Made by a program: the position numbers and the translations under genes
The notes under the pieces: model-generated
Database searches by the model: none
What the model was told of the DNA's origin: nothing
Seen by the model: the letters and a program-made list of their open reading frames with translations, nothing else
In this document: positions 25,010 to 35,357 of the stretch, in pieces
How positions within the stretch are numbered: position 1 is the stretch's first letter
Layout of the letters: every line of letters begins with the position of its first letter
NCBI RefSeq assembly: GCF_013337115.1
Contig: NZ_SGWE01000005.1
Location: 204,001 to 268,000 of the forward strand
DNA: 64,000 bases
Direction of reading: 5' to 3'
Source: Deinococcus sp. JMULE3
GTDB taxonomy: Bacteria > Deinococcota > Deinococci > Deinococcales > Deinococcaceae

Positions 25010-26718
25010 GCGTTTCCGCTCCGGGCGCCGGGCTGCCATACGGGGGTATGCCCTCGTACTACGACTGGAACACCGCCCTGATCGAACACGTGACGCACGG
25101 CGCGCCGCTGGGCAGCACCGTGTACCTCGAAGTGAGCGACGAATCCCTGGAACGCATCGGCGTGCAGCGCTGGGGCGCGCCCGCCGCGGGAACCACCTGG
25201 GCGGGGGACTTCCGCGCCGCCGTGCAGGAGAGCTGCGCGCCGCGCGGCCGCGTGGAGGTCGCCTGGACGCTGCGCAACGACCCCCGCGGGCGGCCCCTGA
25301 GCGCCGCGTTCCTGGGCGCGACCGTCCTGGCGGCGTCGCACATGGCGTCGGCGGGCGTGGTGCATGAACGCAACTACTTCCAGCGGCTCGCGGAGGTCCT
25401 CGGGGTGCCGCTGGCCTCCCAGGGCCGCCCGCCGGGCCTGCCCAGCGGGGAGGAGGAGCCGCTGTGGCGCGCCTGGGCACGCTTCCTGCGCCGGCGCGGG
25501 TATGACAGCACGGCCCGCGCCGGGGAGGGCGCGCTGCGGTTCATCGCCTACCCGATCAGCCAGTCGCTCCTGAACGGCGCGGAACGGCAGCGGCTCACGC
25601 GGCTCTTCGCGGAGCGCGGCTACCCGGCGGGCTGGGACGGGGAGACGCTCGCGTCGCGCCTGCGGGCCGACGGGGTACCCAGCCGGAAACTGCAGGAACT
25701 CCTCCAGCGCACCGGGGCCGCCGCCGAGGACGTCCAGGGCGCGCTGCTCGACGCCCTGCAGGCCTTCCACGCCTCCGGCGCCGGGGAGGGCACCGGGGAC
25801 GGGCTCGGCGGAGCCTGGTCGGCACGGCAGCTCGTGGCGGGCCTGTACCGCGACGAGGACTGGCGCGGGGAGGTCACCTACCGCCTGTTCCCGAAGCAGC
25901 CGCGCGGGGTGCGCCTGACGGACATGCGCGCCCGGCTGGGCGGGCAGGACTGGCCGCTGCAGCTCGAGCGGCCCGGGTACTACCAGCCGCTGGGGGACGT
26001 GAGTGCCCAGGACCTGCACACTGGCGCGCGGTTCGAGGTGACGGGCAGTCCCTTCGTGGACGCGCTCGTGCTGCCCGCCCGGGACTTCTGGCTGCTGCGC
26101 GAGGATCCGGACCTCCGCGGGCAGTTCGCGTCGCTGGGCACGCCCGGCCTGGGCGAGCACGTCCTGCTGCTCACGCGGGACACGCTGCTGCCCGACCTGC
26201 GGCGCTTCCGTGACGAGGGGCTGCTCGCCTGGACCGGTGAGCCCACGCCCGCCGGGGACGGCTGGGTGGAGGTCCGGGACGTGCTCGTGACCGGCAATCA
26301 CTGGGCGGAGATCCCGGCGGGCGCGGCCCGCGCCCTGCACGACGCGCTGCGGCCGCCAGGCGGGGTGAGCGTGCGCCTGCACGGCGGGGTCCGCTCGCAG
26401 CGGGGCGGGGCGTACCTGCTGGGCGGCGCGCCGGACGTGGAAGTCACGTCCTTCTGGACCGACGCGCACCTGACGGTCTGCCGCGACGGCCAGGAGGTCT
26501 ACGCCGCGCCGGTCACGCCGAACGAGCCGCTGACCGGGCTGCTGGACGCGGCCGGGGAGTACGAAGTGACGGCCGAGTCGCGTGGCGTGCGGTCTGTGCG
26601 GCTCCTGACCGTGCTGGACTGGACGGCGCTGCGCGCCGCGCCCGCCCCGGAGCTGAGCGGCGTGACGCTGGGCGGCGCGCAGGTGTGCGGCCCGTTCGTG
26701 TGGGAGGTGCAGGCGTGA
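24994..26718 (+). CDS. Operon gene 3: unknown protein of 574 residues
   Basis: The ATG lies inside the end of gene 2, and the TGA overlaps the next GTG. Residues 1-110 are alpha/beta-like (DWNTALIEHVTHGAPLGSTV). Residues 110-260 are helical and Arg-rich (WARFLRRRGYDSTARAGEGA; ISQSLLNGAERQRLTRLFAE). The last 300 residues look beta-rich (FEVTGSPFVDALVLPARDFW; VRLHGGVRSQRGGAYLLGGA), possibly several beta-sandwich units. There are no catalytic motifs that I can name, no signal peptide and no membrane segment. The length and position, just before a winged-helix-like gene and a DEAH helicase with DUF1998, suggest a structural or recognition subunit of a DNA-targeting complex. It is not DrmC, DruH or any other defence component I know. 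Confidence 0.6.
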   Translation: MARPVSVSAPGAGLPYGGMPSYYDWNTALIEHVTHGAPLGSTVYLEVSDESLERIGVQRWGAPAAGTTWAGDFRAAVQESCAPRGRVEVAWTLRNDPRGRPLSAAFLGATVLAASHMASAGVVHERNYFQRLAEVLGVPLASQGRPPGLPSGEEEPLWRAWARFLRRRGYDSTARAGEGALRFIAYPISQSLLNGAERQRLTRLFAERGYPAGWDGETLASRLRADGVPSRKLQELLQRTGAAAEDVQGALLDALQAFHASGAGEGTGDGLGGAWSARQLVAGLYRDEDWRGEVTYRLFPKQPRGVRLTDMRARLGGQDWPLQLERPGYYQPLGDVSAQDLHTGARFEVTGSPFVDALVLPARDFWLLREDPDLRGQFASLGTPGLGEHVLLLTRDTLLPDLRRFRDEGLLAWTGEPTPAGDGWVEVRDVLVTGNHWAEIPAGAARALHDALRPPGGVSVRLHGGVRSQRGGAYLLGGAPDVEVTSFWTDAHLTVCRDGQEVYAAPVTPNEPLTGLLDAAGEYEVTAESRGVRSVRLLTVLDWTALRAAPAPELSGVTLGGAQVCGPFVWEVQA

Positions 26719-27944
26719 CGGCCCGCACTGGCGTGCGCTGGTACCGGGCGTACCGCGCGTACGGGAAAGCGCCCGCGGCAGTCGAGGAGATCGCGCGCCT
26801 GGTGGGCCGCCACCGCGCGCAGCTCGCGGACGTCGTCGTGAGTCTGCGCGTCGAGCGGCAGGCGCCCCGCGGGGAATTCCTGCTCTTCCTGACGCTGGAG
26901 ACCGAGCAGTGGGGCGTCGTCCCGGATGAGATCGAGGACCTGCTCACCGGCTGCCGGTCCCTGACGCAGCCGCTGCCGGAGGCGTTCAGCCTGCCGGACA
27001 TTCAGGGCATGGTGTCGGGTGAGGTGCAGGTCCGCGCGCTGGGGCAGTGCCTGGCGTACCGCGCGGTGCGCCGCGAGGCGTTCGAGGATCCGTTCGAGGT
27101 GGACGCCCGCGTGCTCGCCGTGGACGCGGAGATCCCCGCGGGCGCCGCCGAGCGGCTGCTGTGGTTCCTGTCCGCCGCCGGGAGCGGCTCCTGGGGCGCA
27201 CTGCGTGCGGCGTGCGCGGCGCTCGGCGTGCCGGACGCGACGCTCGCCAACCGCCTGACGCGGCACCTGCGCCTGCTCGGGCACCTCGAAGTGCACCGCG
27301 GGGGCCGCTGGACGGTCACGCCCCCGGCGCTGCTCGATGTGGGCGGCGCGTGGGTGCGCAGCGGCGCGCGGGACGCCGCCACGCCCGGCCACCGCGCGGC
27401 GCACCCGGCCGCGCCGGACCGCCTCACGGTCCCCGCGCCCGGCAAGGGCGACGTGACGCTGCGCGCGCCGGGCGAGACGCTCGCGCGGGCCCTCCCGGAC
27501 GCCCGCACGTTCGCCGCGACGCTCGAGGAGCTCGGCAGCGTCAACGCGGCGCTGCTGGACCTGCGGCGCTTCGACGGGCGGGCGTTCACGGACGCCCGCG
27601 CCGACCGGGACGGCCTGTACGAATGGCGCGTGGACGGCCGCGCGCAGTACGCCCTGCGCCTCGGGAGCACCTGGCGCCGCGCGGAATTCACGACCCTGCG
27701 CGCCCTGGCCGGGCACCTGGGCGGCTGGCTCGACCCGTGGCGCTACGACCCGGACACGCAGGCCCTCGCGGTCCGCTTCGAGGGCCGCCTGCCCGAGGTG
27801 TACGAGCGGGCGCTGGTGCTGTGCAGCGCCCAGCTGCCCGAACATCGCGGCGGGTGGCTGGTGTACGCCGGCGTGCCCCTGAGCGTCGCGGCGCGCCTCG
27901 CGTCCCTCTTCGACGTGGCGCTCGACACCCGGGGGCCGGCGTGA
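26715..27944 (+). CDS. Operon gene 4: unknown protein with winged-helix-like centre
   Basis: The 409-residue product starts at a GTG overlapping the previous stop. The N-terminal domain is alpha/beta (RWYRAYRAYGKAPAAVEEIA; GEFLLFLTLETEQWGVVPDE). Residues about 150-205 look like a winged helix (GSWGALRAACAALGVPDATL, RLTRHLRLLGHLEVHRGGRW). The C-terminal domain has Arg, Trp and Tyr clusters typical of nucleic-acid contact. It has no nuclease motif. The stop overlaps the helicase start by the same GTGA device. I infer a DNA-binding or adaptor subunit, but no family is recognised. Confidence 0.6.
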   Translation: MTARTGVRWYRAYRAYGKAPAAVEEIARLVGRHRAQLADVVVSLRVERQAPRGEFLLFLTLETEQWGVVPDEIEDLLTGCRSLTQPLPEAFSLPDIQGMVSGEVQVRALGQCLAYRAVRREAFEDPFEVDARVLAVDAEIPAGAAERLLWFLSAAGSGSWGALRAACAALGVPDATLANRLTRHLRLLGHLEVHRGGRWTVTPPALLDVGGAWVRSGARDAATPGHRAAHPAAPDRLTVPAPGKGDVTLRAPGETLARALPDARTFAATLEELGSVNAALLDLRRFDGRAFTDARADRDGLYEWRVDGRAQYALRLGSTWRRAEFTTLRALAGHLGGWLDPWRYDPDTQALAVRFEGRLPEVYERALVLCSAQLPEHRGGWLVYAGVPLSVAARLASLFDVALDTRGPA

Positions 27945-30900
27945 ACGACGTCATCGGCCTGCACGCCCGCCTGGAGCGGATCTACGGCATGTACGTCGAG
28001 AGTGCCTTCCCGCTGCGCGACCGCGCGCTGCGCCAGGAACGGCAGGCCCTGCTGGCCCGCCCGGGCCTGCTCGCCCAGCCGCCCCTGATCGAACCCGCCG
28101 CGCAGTACGCCAGCAGCGGCCTCACCCTCGCGCAGGCCGCCCGGACCCTGCCCGGCGCGCTGGGGGACGTCGCGCACCTCGCCGCGCCGCTGCTGCCCGG
28201 GCCGCTCACCCTGCACGCCCACCAGCTCGACGCGCTGCGCCTCGGCGCGGCCGAGGGCCGCGACCTGGTCATCACGACCGGTACCGGCTCCGGGAAGACC
28301 GAGTCATTCCTGCTGCCCCTCCTCGCGCAGATCGCCGCCGAGAGCGCCACCTGGACCCCGGTCCGCGCGCCCGGCGAGCGGCGCTGGTGGCGCGCCGGGA
28401 TCACCCGCCCGCCCGGCGCGCAGTGGGGGCACGTCACGCGGCCCGCCGCGGTGCGCGCCCTGATCCTGTACCCGCTCAACGCCCTCGTCGAGGACCAGAT
28501 CCGCCGCCTGCGGGCCGTACTGGACGACCCGGCCGTGACCGACTGGCTGGACCGCACCCGCGGCGGGAACCGCGTCACCTTCGGCCGCTACACCGGCCTG
28601 ACGCCCGTACCCGGCGCGCCCGGTAACGCACGGAACCTCAAGCGGCTGCGTCAGCACCTGCAGGACACCGACCGCCAGTCGGCGGCCCTGGCGGGGCTCG
28701 ACCCTGACGTCCGCGCGCACTTCCCGAACCTGGACGGCGGGGAAGCCTGGAGCCGCTGGGATATGCAGGACACCCCGCCGGACCTGCTGATCACGAACTA
28801 CTCCATGCTCAACATCATGCTCATGCGCGAGGTGGAAGCCCCGATCTTCGACGCGACCCGCGCGTGGCTGCAGTCGAGCCCCGACCACGTCTTCCACCTC
28901 GTCGTGGACGAACTGCACGCCTACCGCGGCACGCCCGGCACCGAGGTGTCGTTCATCGTGCGGCTGCTCCTGGGGCGCCTGGGCCTCACGCCCGACAGTC
29001 CGCAACTGCGCGTCACCGCCACGACCGCCAGCCTCGACGACGGCCCCGCCGGCCGGGCCTTCCTGACCGAGTTCTTCGGGCGGGACCCGCAGCGGTTCTC
29101 GTTCATCAGCGGCACGCTCGCCTCGCTCCCGGACGCGCCACAGGCGGGCGTGGGCGGGCACGCGGACGCGTTTGCCGCCTTCGCGCGGGCCGTGCAGCCC
29201 GACCCGGTGCAGCCGCCCGCCCCGCAGCCCGTCACGGACGGGCCCCTGGAAGTCCTGGCTGATGCGCTCGGCGCGGCCCCCGCAGGCGGGCGTCCCGCCG
29301 CGGCGCGCCTCGGGACCGCCCTGAGCGGCGTGGGCCTCCCGGCCGAGCTGCGCGCCGCGTGCACCGACGAGCAGGGACAGGTGCGCGCCACCCGCGCGGA
29401 CCAGCTCAGCGCGCGCCTGTTCGCGGGCCACAGCGACGGCCAGGAGGCCCTGCGCGGCGCCCTGATGGCCCTCGCGGCTGCCCGGCGCGAGGACGGCGGG
29501 CCGCTCGCGCCGCTGCGCGCGCACCTGTTCTTCCAGAACGTCCAGAACCTCTGGGCCTGCACCGACCCCACCTGCGTGCCCGGCCGCCCGGACGGCGTGC
29601 CCATCGGGCGCCTGCACGACGAGCACCGCCTCGCCTGTGACTGCGGCAGCCGCGTCCTCGACGTGATCGTCTGCGACGTGTGCGGCGCGGCCTTCTACGG
29701 CGCGCAGCGCAAGGCGCAGGGCTCCTCGGAAGTCCTGAGTGCCGACCGCAGCGACCTCGAGGACGTCCCCGACAGCAGCGACCACCGCACGCACGGCACG
29801 TACGCCGTGCTGTGGCCCGTCGAGTCCCACGACACCCAGCCCGAGACGCCCAGTTACAGCTGGAAATCCCGGTCCGGCGCGCCCGAACTCGACTGCTCGT
29901 GGCAGCGGGCGTTCCTGCACCGCCGCACCGGCACCCTGACCCGCTCCCCCGGCGCGGCCCGCGAACCCGGCATGCAGCCCGTCTGGGCGTACACCGTGAG
30001 CGCCGGCAACCCCGGCGGCGCGCCCGCCATGCCGCCGATCTGCCCGGCGTGCACCACCGACTTCCGCCGCCGCGAGCGCTTCCCCACGCCGCTGCGCCCC
30101 CACCGCACCGGCTTCCAGAAGGCCACGCAGGTGCTGGCCAGCACCCTGATGCGCGAAGTGCCCGCCGACCAGCGCAAACTCGTGGTGTTCAGCGACTCCC
30201 GCCAGGACGCCGCGCGCCTCGCCGCGGGCCTCGAACGGGACCACTTCCGCGACATGGTGCGCGTCGCGCTGCTCGGCGCGCTCGGCGACGCCTCCGCCGT
30301 GCTGGCCAGCGCCGTCCGCGCCCTCGCCGACCAGCTGCCCGGCGCCCGCGACCGTTTCCTGAGCGTCAACCCTGCCCTGCAGGCCGCGCTGGACGAGCCG
30401 GTCACCGAGGCCGACCGCGCCCGCCTGAGGCAGCACGCCGCCCGGCTGCAGCCCCTGACGCTGTGGCTGATGAACCTCGGCGACGAGCGCACCGAGGCCG
30501 ACGTGGACGCCCTGCTGCGCCAGTACCCCACCCGCGTGCCGCTGGGCCAGCTGCGCGACGCGGTGTACACGCACCTGCTGACCCTGGGCCTGTGCCCCGG
30601 CGGGAACACCCGTGCGGCCCTGCACTACCGCACCGATGACGGCGTCAAACCCTGGTACGCCGCGTTCCACTGGGCCGAGCGGAGCGTCACCGTCCAGCGC
30701 GACCAGGCCAGCGTCCGCCACGACGAGCGCCTGCGGGAACTCCTGCTCGGCGAGATCATGGAGGTCCTCTTCACGCACGTCGTGCGGACCCTCGAGAGCG
30801 TCGGTCAGGGCCTCGTGCACGTCCCCCTCCCCGCCCACACGCCCGTCCACGTGCAGGAAGCCGCCAACGCCCTGGCCCGCGTGCTGGCCGTCAAACGCCG

Positions 30901-33417
30901 GCACACCGCCAGCCAACGCCACGTGGCGGGCCATGATATCCGCCTGCCACAACCCGCCACGCTGTACCTGCGCGCCCTGAACCTCGACCCGGACGTCCTG
31001 GCCGATCAGCTCGTGCAGGCGGGCCACGCCGAACCCGGCGAGTACGGCCTGAACCTCCGGCCCGGCACGCTCGAACTGCTCGCGGGCAGCGCCCACGGCT
31101 GGCGCTGCGTGCGCTGCGACGCGTACTACCAGCACGCCGCCGGCGGCCTGTGCGCCACCTGCGCCACCACCCGGGGCAAGGACACCAGCGTCGCCCGGCT
31201 GCAACCCGGCGCGCGCGACACCGAGCGGGACTACTACGCGTACCTCGCGCGGGACTTCGGGGCCGCGTACCGCCTGAACACCCAGGAACTCACCGGGCAG
31301 ACGAGCAGCGAGGCCCGCCCCGCCCGGCAGCGGCACTTCCAGGACGTGTTCCTCCCCGGCGAGGAACCCCGCGCGCAGGGCGTGGACCTCCTGAGCGTCA
31401 CCACCACCATGGAGGCAGGGGTGGACATCGGCGCGCTGCTCGCCGTCGCCATGAGCAACATGCCGCCGCGGCGTTTCAACTACCAGCAGCGTGTCGGCCG
31501 CGCGGGCCGACGCGGCGCGGGCCTGAGCGTCGCCCTGACGTTCTGCCGCGGCCGCAGTCACGACGCGTACTACTACGCCCGCCCCGAGAGCATCACCGGC
31601 GACGCCCCCCACCCCCGTACCTCGACACCGGGCGGGACACGATCTTCCGCCGCGTGCTCGTCAAGGAGATCCTGCGCCGCGCCCTGAGCGGCCTGCCCAG
31701 CGACGGCACCGAGAGCGTCCACGGGGAGTTCGGCCTCAGCGAGGACTGGCCCCGCACCCGCCCCGTCGTGCAGGCCTACCTGACGCGGACGGACACGCCC
31801 GCCGAACTGCGCGCCCTGACGGCGGCCCTCGCGGCGCACACCCGCCTCCAGAACCCGCAGGCGGTGCTCGACGACATCCTGGGCACCCTGCTGGAGCGCA
31901 TCGACGAGGTCGCCCTGAGCCCCCGCTACACCCACGCGCACCTCAGTGAACGCCTCGCCAGCGCCGCGCTGCTGCCGATGTTCGGCTTCCCCACCCGCGT
32001 ACGCAACCTGTACCTCGACCCGCTCGGCCAGCTCACCCGCAGCGCCCGCGAGCCCGACACCGTCGACCGGGACCTCGACCTCGCCATCAGCTCCTTCGCG
32101 CCGGGCGGCACCGTCGTCAAGGACAAACTTGTGCACACCGTCCACGGCGTCCTCGACCTGCGCCCCACCAGCCGGGGCCACCAGACCCTCCCCGGCCTGC
32201 ACCCGCCCCTGGCCGAACTCAACCCGCTGCTGCTGGGCCTGTGCGGCGCGTGCCACGCCGTGCACCACCCCATGCCCGAACCCGCCAGTCCCGGCCAGCA
32301 CGACGCCACCTGCCCCACCTGCGGCCAGGCCACCGTCCGCGTGCTCGACGCGCGCGAACCCCGCCACTTCTACACCGACGGCGACCGGGACGACTACGAC
32401 GGGCACATCGAGTACATGGGCCGCAGCAGCCGCCCCACCCTCGCCGTGCGCGGCGACCCCGACCCCACCTCCCAGGCGCGCAACGCCACCCTGACCGCCC
32501 GCACCGAGGAACTCCTCACCCACAACGACGCCGGGGGGCGCGGCGGGTACACCTTCACGCCCCACCCGACCCTCCACGGCGTCTACGCCGCTGACACCGC
32601 CATCACGCCCGCCGCGCAGACCAGCAGCCGCGCCCGCCGCGTCGCGCTGCTCTCCCGGCGCGTCACCGACACCCTCCTGATCCGCCCCACCACCTGGCCC
32701 GCGCACACCCACGCACCCACGAGCACCGTGGACGGCCGCGCCGCGTGGTACACCCTCGCGTACACCCTGCGCGCCGCCGCCGCCGCGCACCTGGACATCG
32801 AACCCACCGAACTCGACGCGGGCCTGTACGTCGGCCCCGCCCACACCGGCAACGACACCGGCCACGCCTTCCTCTGCGACCGCCTGGAAAACGGCGCGGG
32901 GTACGCCACGCACCTCGGCCAGCCCGGCCCGTTCCAGGCGACCCTGGCGCACGTCCAGGCGCACCTCGCCCCGTACTGGCACCGGCACGCACCGGACTGC
33001 GACAGCAGCTGCGCCCGCTGCCTGCGCGACCACGCCAACACCACCTACCATCCCCTGCTCGACTGGCGACTGGCGCTGGACATGACCCGCATCCTGAGCG
33101 GCGACCCCCACACGCCGGACCTGCACACCCCGCACGGCGACCACCCGAACCCCTGGGCGGCCCTCGTGACCGGCGCGCACGCGCCCATCCCAGCCGTCCT
33201 GACGCAACTGGGCTACGCGCCCGCCGGACTGCACCCGCACGTCCCCACGTTCACCACCCGCACCCGCACGGGCGACCGCACCCTGATCGTCACGCACCCC
33301 CTCTGGACCCCTGACCACCCGCACCTCCAGGCGATCCACGCGCAGATCCCCAACTCGCACGAGGTGCGGGAGGTCAGCGCGCTGCGACTGATCCGCCGCC
33401 CCAGCGACGCCCTGTAA
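27941..33417 (+). CDS. Operon gene 5: giant DEAH-type helicase with DUF1998 (DruE/DrmAB-like), one frameshift
   Basis: Read through one frameshift, it gives about 1825 residues. Helicase motifs: I at about 109 (VITTGTGSGKTESF), Ia LYPLNALVEDQIRRLR, II VVDELHAYRG (about 320), III VTATTAS, V TTTMEAGVDIGA, VI YQQRVGRAGRRGAG (about 1183). Zinc-binding Cys groups occur between them (CDCGSRVLDVIVCDVCGAAF; CVRCDAYYQHAAGGLCATC). The DUF1998 end is at about 1600-1720 (CDSSCARCLRDHANTTYHPL). A C run at about 31605-31610 is one base short: the frame breaks after YYARPESITGDAP and resumes as PYLDTGRDTIFRRVLV. This is either a sequencing error or a real split. Such fused helicase-DUF1998 giants are known as DruE of Druantia, and DISARM splits them into DrmA and DrmB. 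The GTG start overlaps gene 4. Confidence 0.85.
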
Positions 33418-33431
33418 CCCAGCACAACGAC

Positions 33432-33466
33432 AAGCGCCCCCGCCGAATGCACAGGCGGGGGCGCTT
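33432..33466. terminator. Strong hairpin between helicase gene and CRISPR trailer
   Basis: AAGCGCCCCCGCC pairs perfectly with GGCGGGGGCGCTT around a 9-base loop, followed by TT. It begins 14 bases after the helicase stop and its right arm touches the first degenerate CRISPR repeat. It should stop transcripts from both sides: the helicase operon and the leftward CRISPR array. Confidence 0.75.
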
Positions 33467-35010
33467 TCAATTCCTTATCAGGGAAGTGCTTCTAAGACAC
33501 CTATTTCACGATTTACCTTTCAACGCTGTTGGGCTTGTTTCAATCCCCTATCGGGGCGGTGCTGCTGAAACACGCTTTACAGCGGAAATTAACGCGATTT
33601 TCAGACTAGGCGAGTTTCAATCCATTATCAAGGAGGCCCTTCTGAGATTTTCGCTAAACGTGAACTCATGACTTACAATATCTTGGTTCAATTGCTTATC
33701 AGGGAAGTGCTTCTGAGACAAATGGGAGTGGAAACGGCAGAGCTGCGCGTGACGGTTTCAATCCCTTATCTGGGAAGTGCTTCTGAGACAGTCCGCCTAA
33801 GACGAAGTGAGACAACACGTACTATTTTCAATCCCTTATCAGGGAAGTGCTGCTGAGACCATCCTCACCGCGAACATCGGGTACCAGGGCGCCGTCCGTC
33901 TGAACGAGTTTCAATCCCTTACCAGGGAAGTGCTTCTGAGACGTTCACCAAGGCGCTAAGCAACCCCGACACACGCTTGTTTCAATCCCTTATCAGGGAA
34001 ATGCTTCTGAGACACCATCTTCCTACTCGCCCACACCCACCACATCGTGTTTCAATCCCTTATCAGGGAAGTGCTTCTGAGACTCCCGGATGACCTGCTG
34101 ACCCTCGCACGCAGCGCGTTTCAATCCCTTATCAGGGAAGTGCTTCTGAGACGCCCTGAGCATTCTCGCCATGAACCCCTGCCCGGAAGTTTCAATCCCT
34201 TATCAGGGAAGTGCTTCTGAGACAAGGGCGACATGGCCGTCTGGCCCACCGAGGAGTCGTTTCAATCCCTTACCAGGGAAGTGCTTCTGAGACGAGGCGC
34301 TGCCGCTCGACGGGGTGCATGCGTACACGTGGTTTCAATCCCTTACCAGGGAAGTGCTTCTGAGACATAAGGATGTGGATGGTATGTGGTACGCCTTCCG
34401 TGTTTCAATCCCTTACCAGGGAAGTGCTTCTGAGACAGGCCCTGCGCAGGGACGCCGTCGCCTACCTCCGGGACAGGTTTCAATCCCTTACCAGGGAAGT
34501 GCTTCTGAGACAACATCAGCAAGTACGAGCGGGTCATGGCGGACTACGACTGTTTCAATCCCTTACCAGGGAAGTGCTTCTGAGACAAATGGGTTAAACA
34601 CTTCAAGGCTTATTCTGATCTGGTTTCAATCCCTTACCAGGGAAGTGCTTCTGAGACCGCGCGGTGGAACTTGGAAGAATGCACTCACGGTCGTTTCAAT
34701 CCCTTACCAGGGAAGTGCTTCTGAGACATCATCATGACGTACACATTCGATATCGGAGGTAGGCGGTTTCAATCCCTTACCAGGGAAGTGCTTCTGAGAC
34801 CCGAACGGGGGGACGCCACCCGCACCGCCACACACAAGTTTCAATCCCTTACCAGGGAAGTGCTTCTGAGACTCAATGACTTCACCCGGCCCGCCCGTGA
34901 TATGCCGTTTCAATCCCTTACCAGGGAAGTGCTTCTGAGACGAACTGATGCCCACCCCCACGGCTGCATATGGTCGTTTCAATCCCTTACCAGGGAAGTG
35001 CTTCTGAGAC
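33464..35010 (-). CRISPR. CRISPR array 1: 22 repeats of 35 nt, 21 spacers
   Basis: Repeats start at 33464, 33537, 33614, 33685, 33755, 33825, 33908, 33979, 34049, 34118, 34189, 34259, 34332, 34402, 34477, 34552, 34623, 34693, 34766, 34838, 34907 and 34976. Spacers are 34 to 48 nt, mostly 35 to 38. The transcribed strand is the minus strand. There the repeat begins GTCTCAGAAGCACTTCCCTG and ends ATTGAAAC, the usual 8-nt crRNA tag, with a CCCT/AGGG mini-stem. Repeats 1 to 6, far from the leader, are degenerate, marking the trailer end. Leader-proximal repeats (12-22) and repeat 7 read CTTACC where others read CTTATC on the plus strand. The leader is at 35011-35236. Confidence 0.97.
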
Positions 35011-35236
35011 TCTACCTTCGGGCGAGCCCGTGCAGCACGTTCTTTTTAGCATGTGAACTGTAAGCGCGTCATGAGTATGCATTCATTTTCCGAACATGAG
35101 AGTCCGGCCGTGTCTTTTTGCCTGTCCTGGTCGGCTGCGGGACGTAAATGAGATTCTGGAAGCGCTGCATACGAATTATGACCACTGGGCGCAGGTATTC
35201 CGCTCTCATCTGTATAATCTTCATTTTCGTTCCGTC
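35011..35236 (-). promoter_or_regulatory. Leader of CRISPR array 1
   Basis: It adjoins the youngest repeat and is homologous to 44147-44372 in inverted orientation. The 75 bases next to the repeat are almost identical in the two leaders (AGCATGTGAACTGTAAG, ATGAGTATGCATTCATTTT), including a palindrome CGTGCAGCACG about 20 bases from the first repeat. It is expected to hold the array promoter and the Cas1-Cas2 integration signals. Confidence 0.85.
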
Positions 35237-35357
35237 GGGTGGCCTGGGCCGTTTCCGCTTTCCCCCCGTTGGGGCCATACCGCAGATGTGGCGGTGGCCT
35301 GCGGGGCTGCCGTCTACACTCGCGGCATTACTTCAACGGTGCTGGAAAAGGTGGACG

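Noticed and set aside
28304..33360. Very long minus-strand frames opposite the helicase
   Set aside because: High-GC antisense shadows. The plus strand has all helicase motifs; the shadows are Gly/Ala/Arg-rich with no motifs.
34315..35063. Plus-strand frames with repeated FQSLTREVLLR peptides
   Set aside because: They are translations of CRISPR repeats, with frames changing at each spacer.
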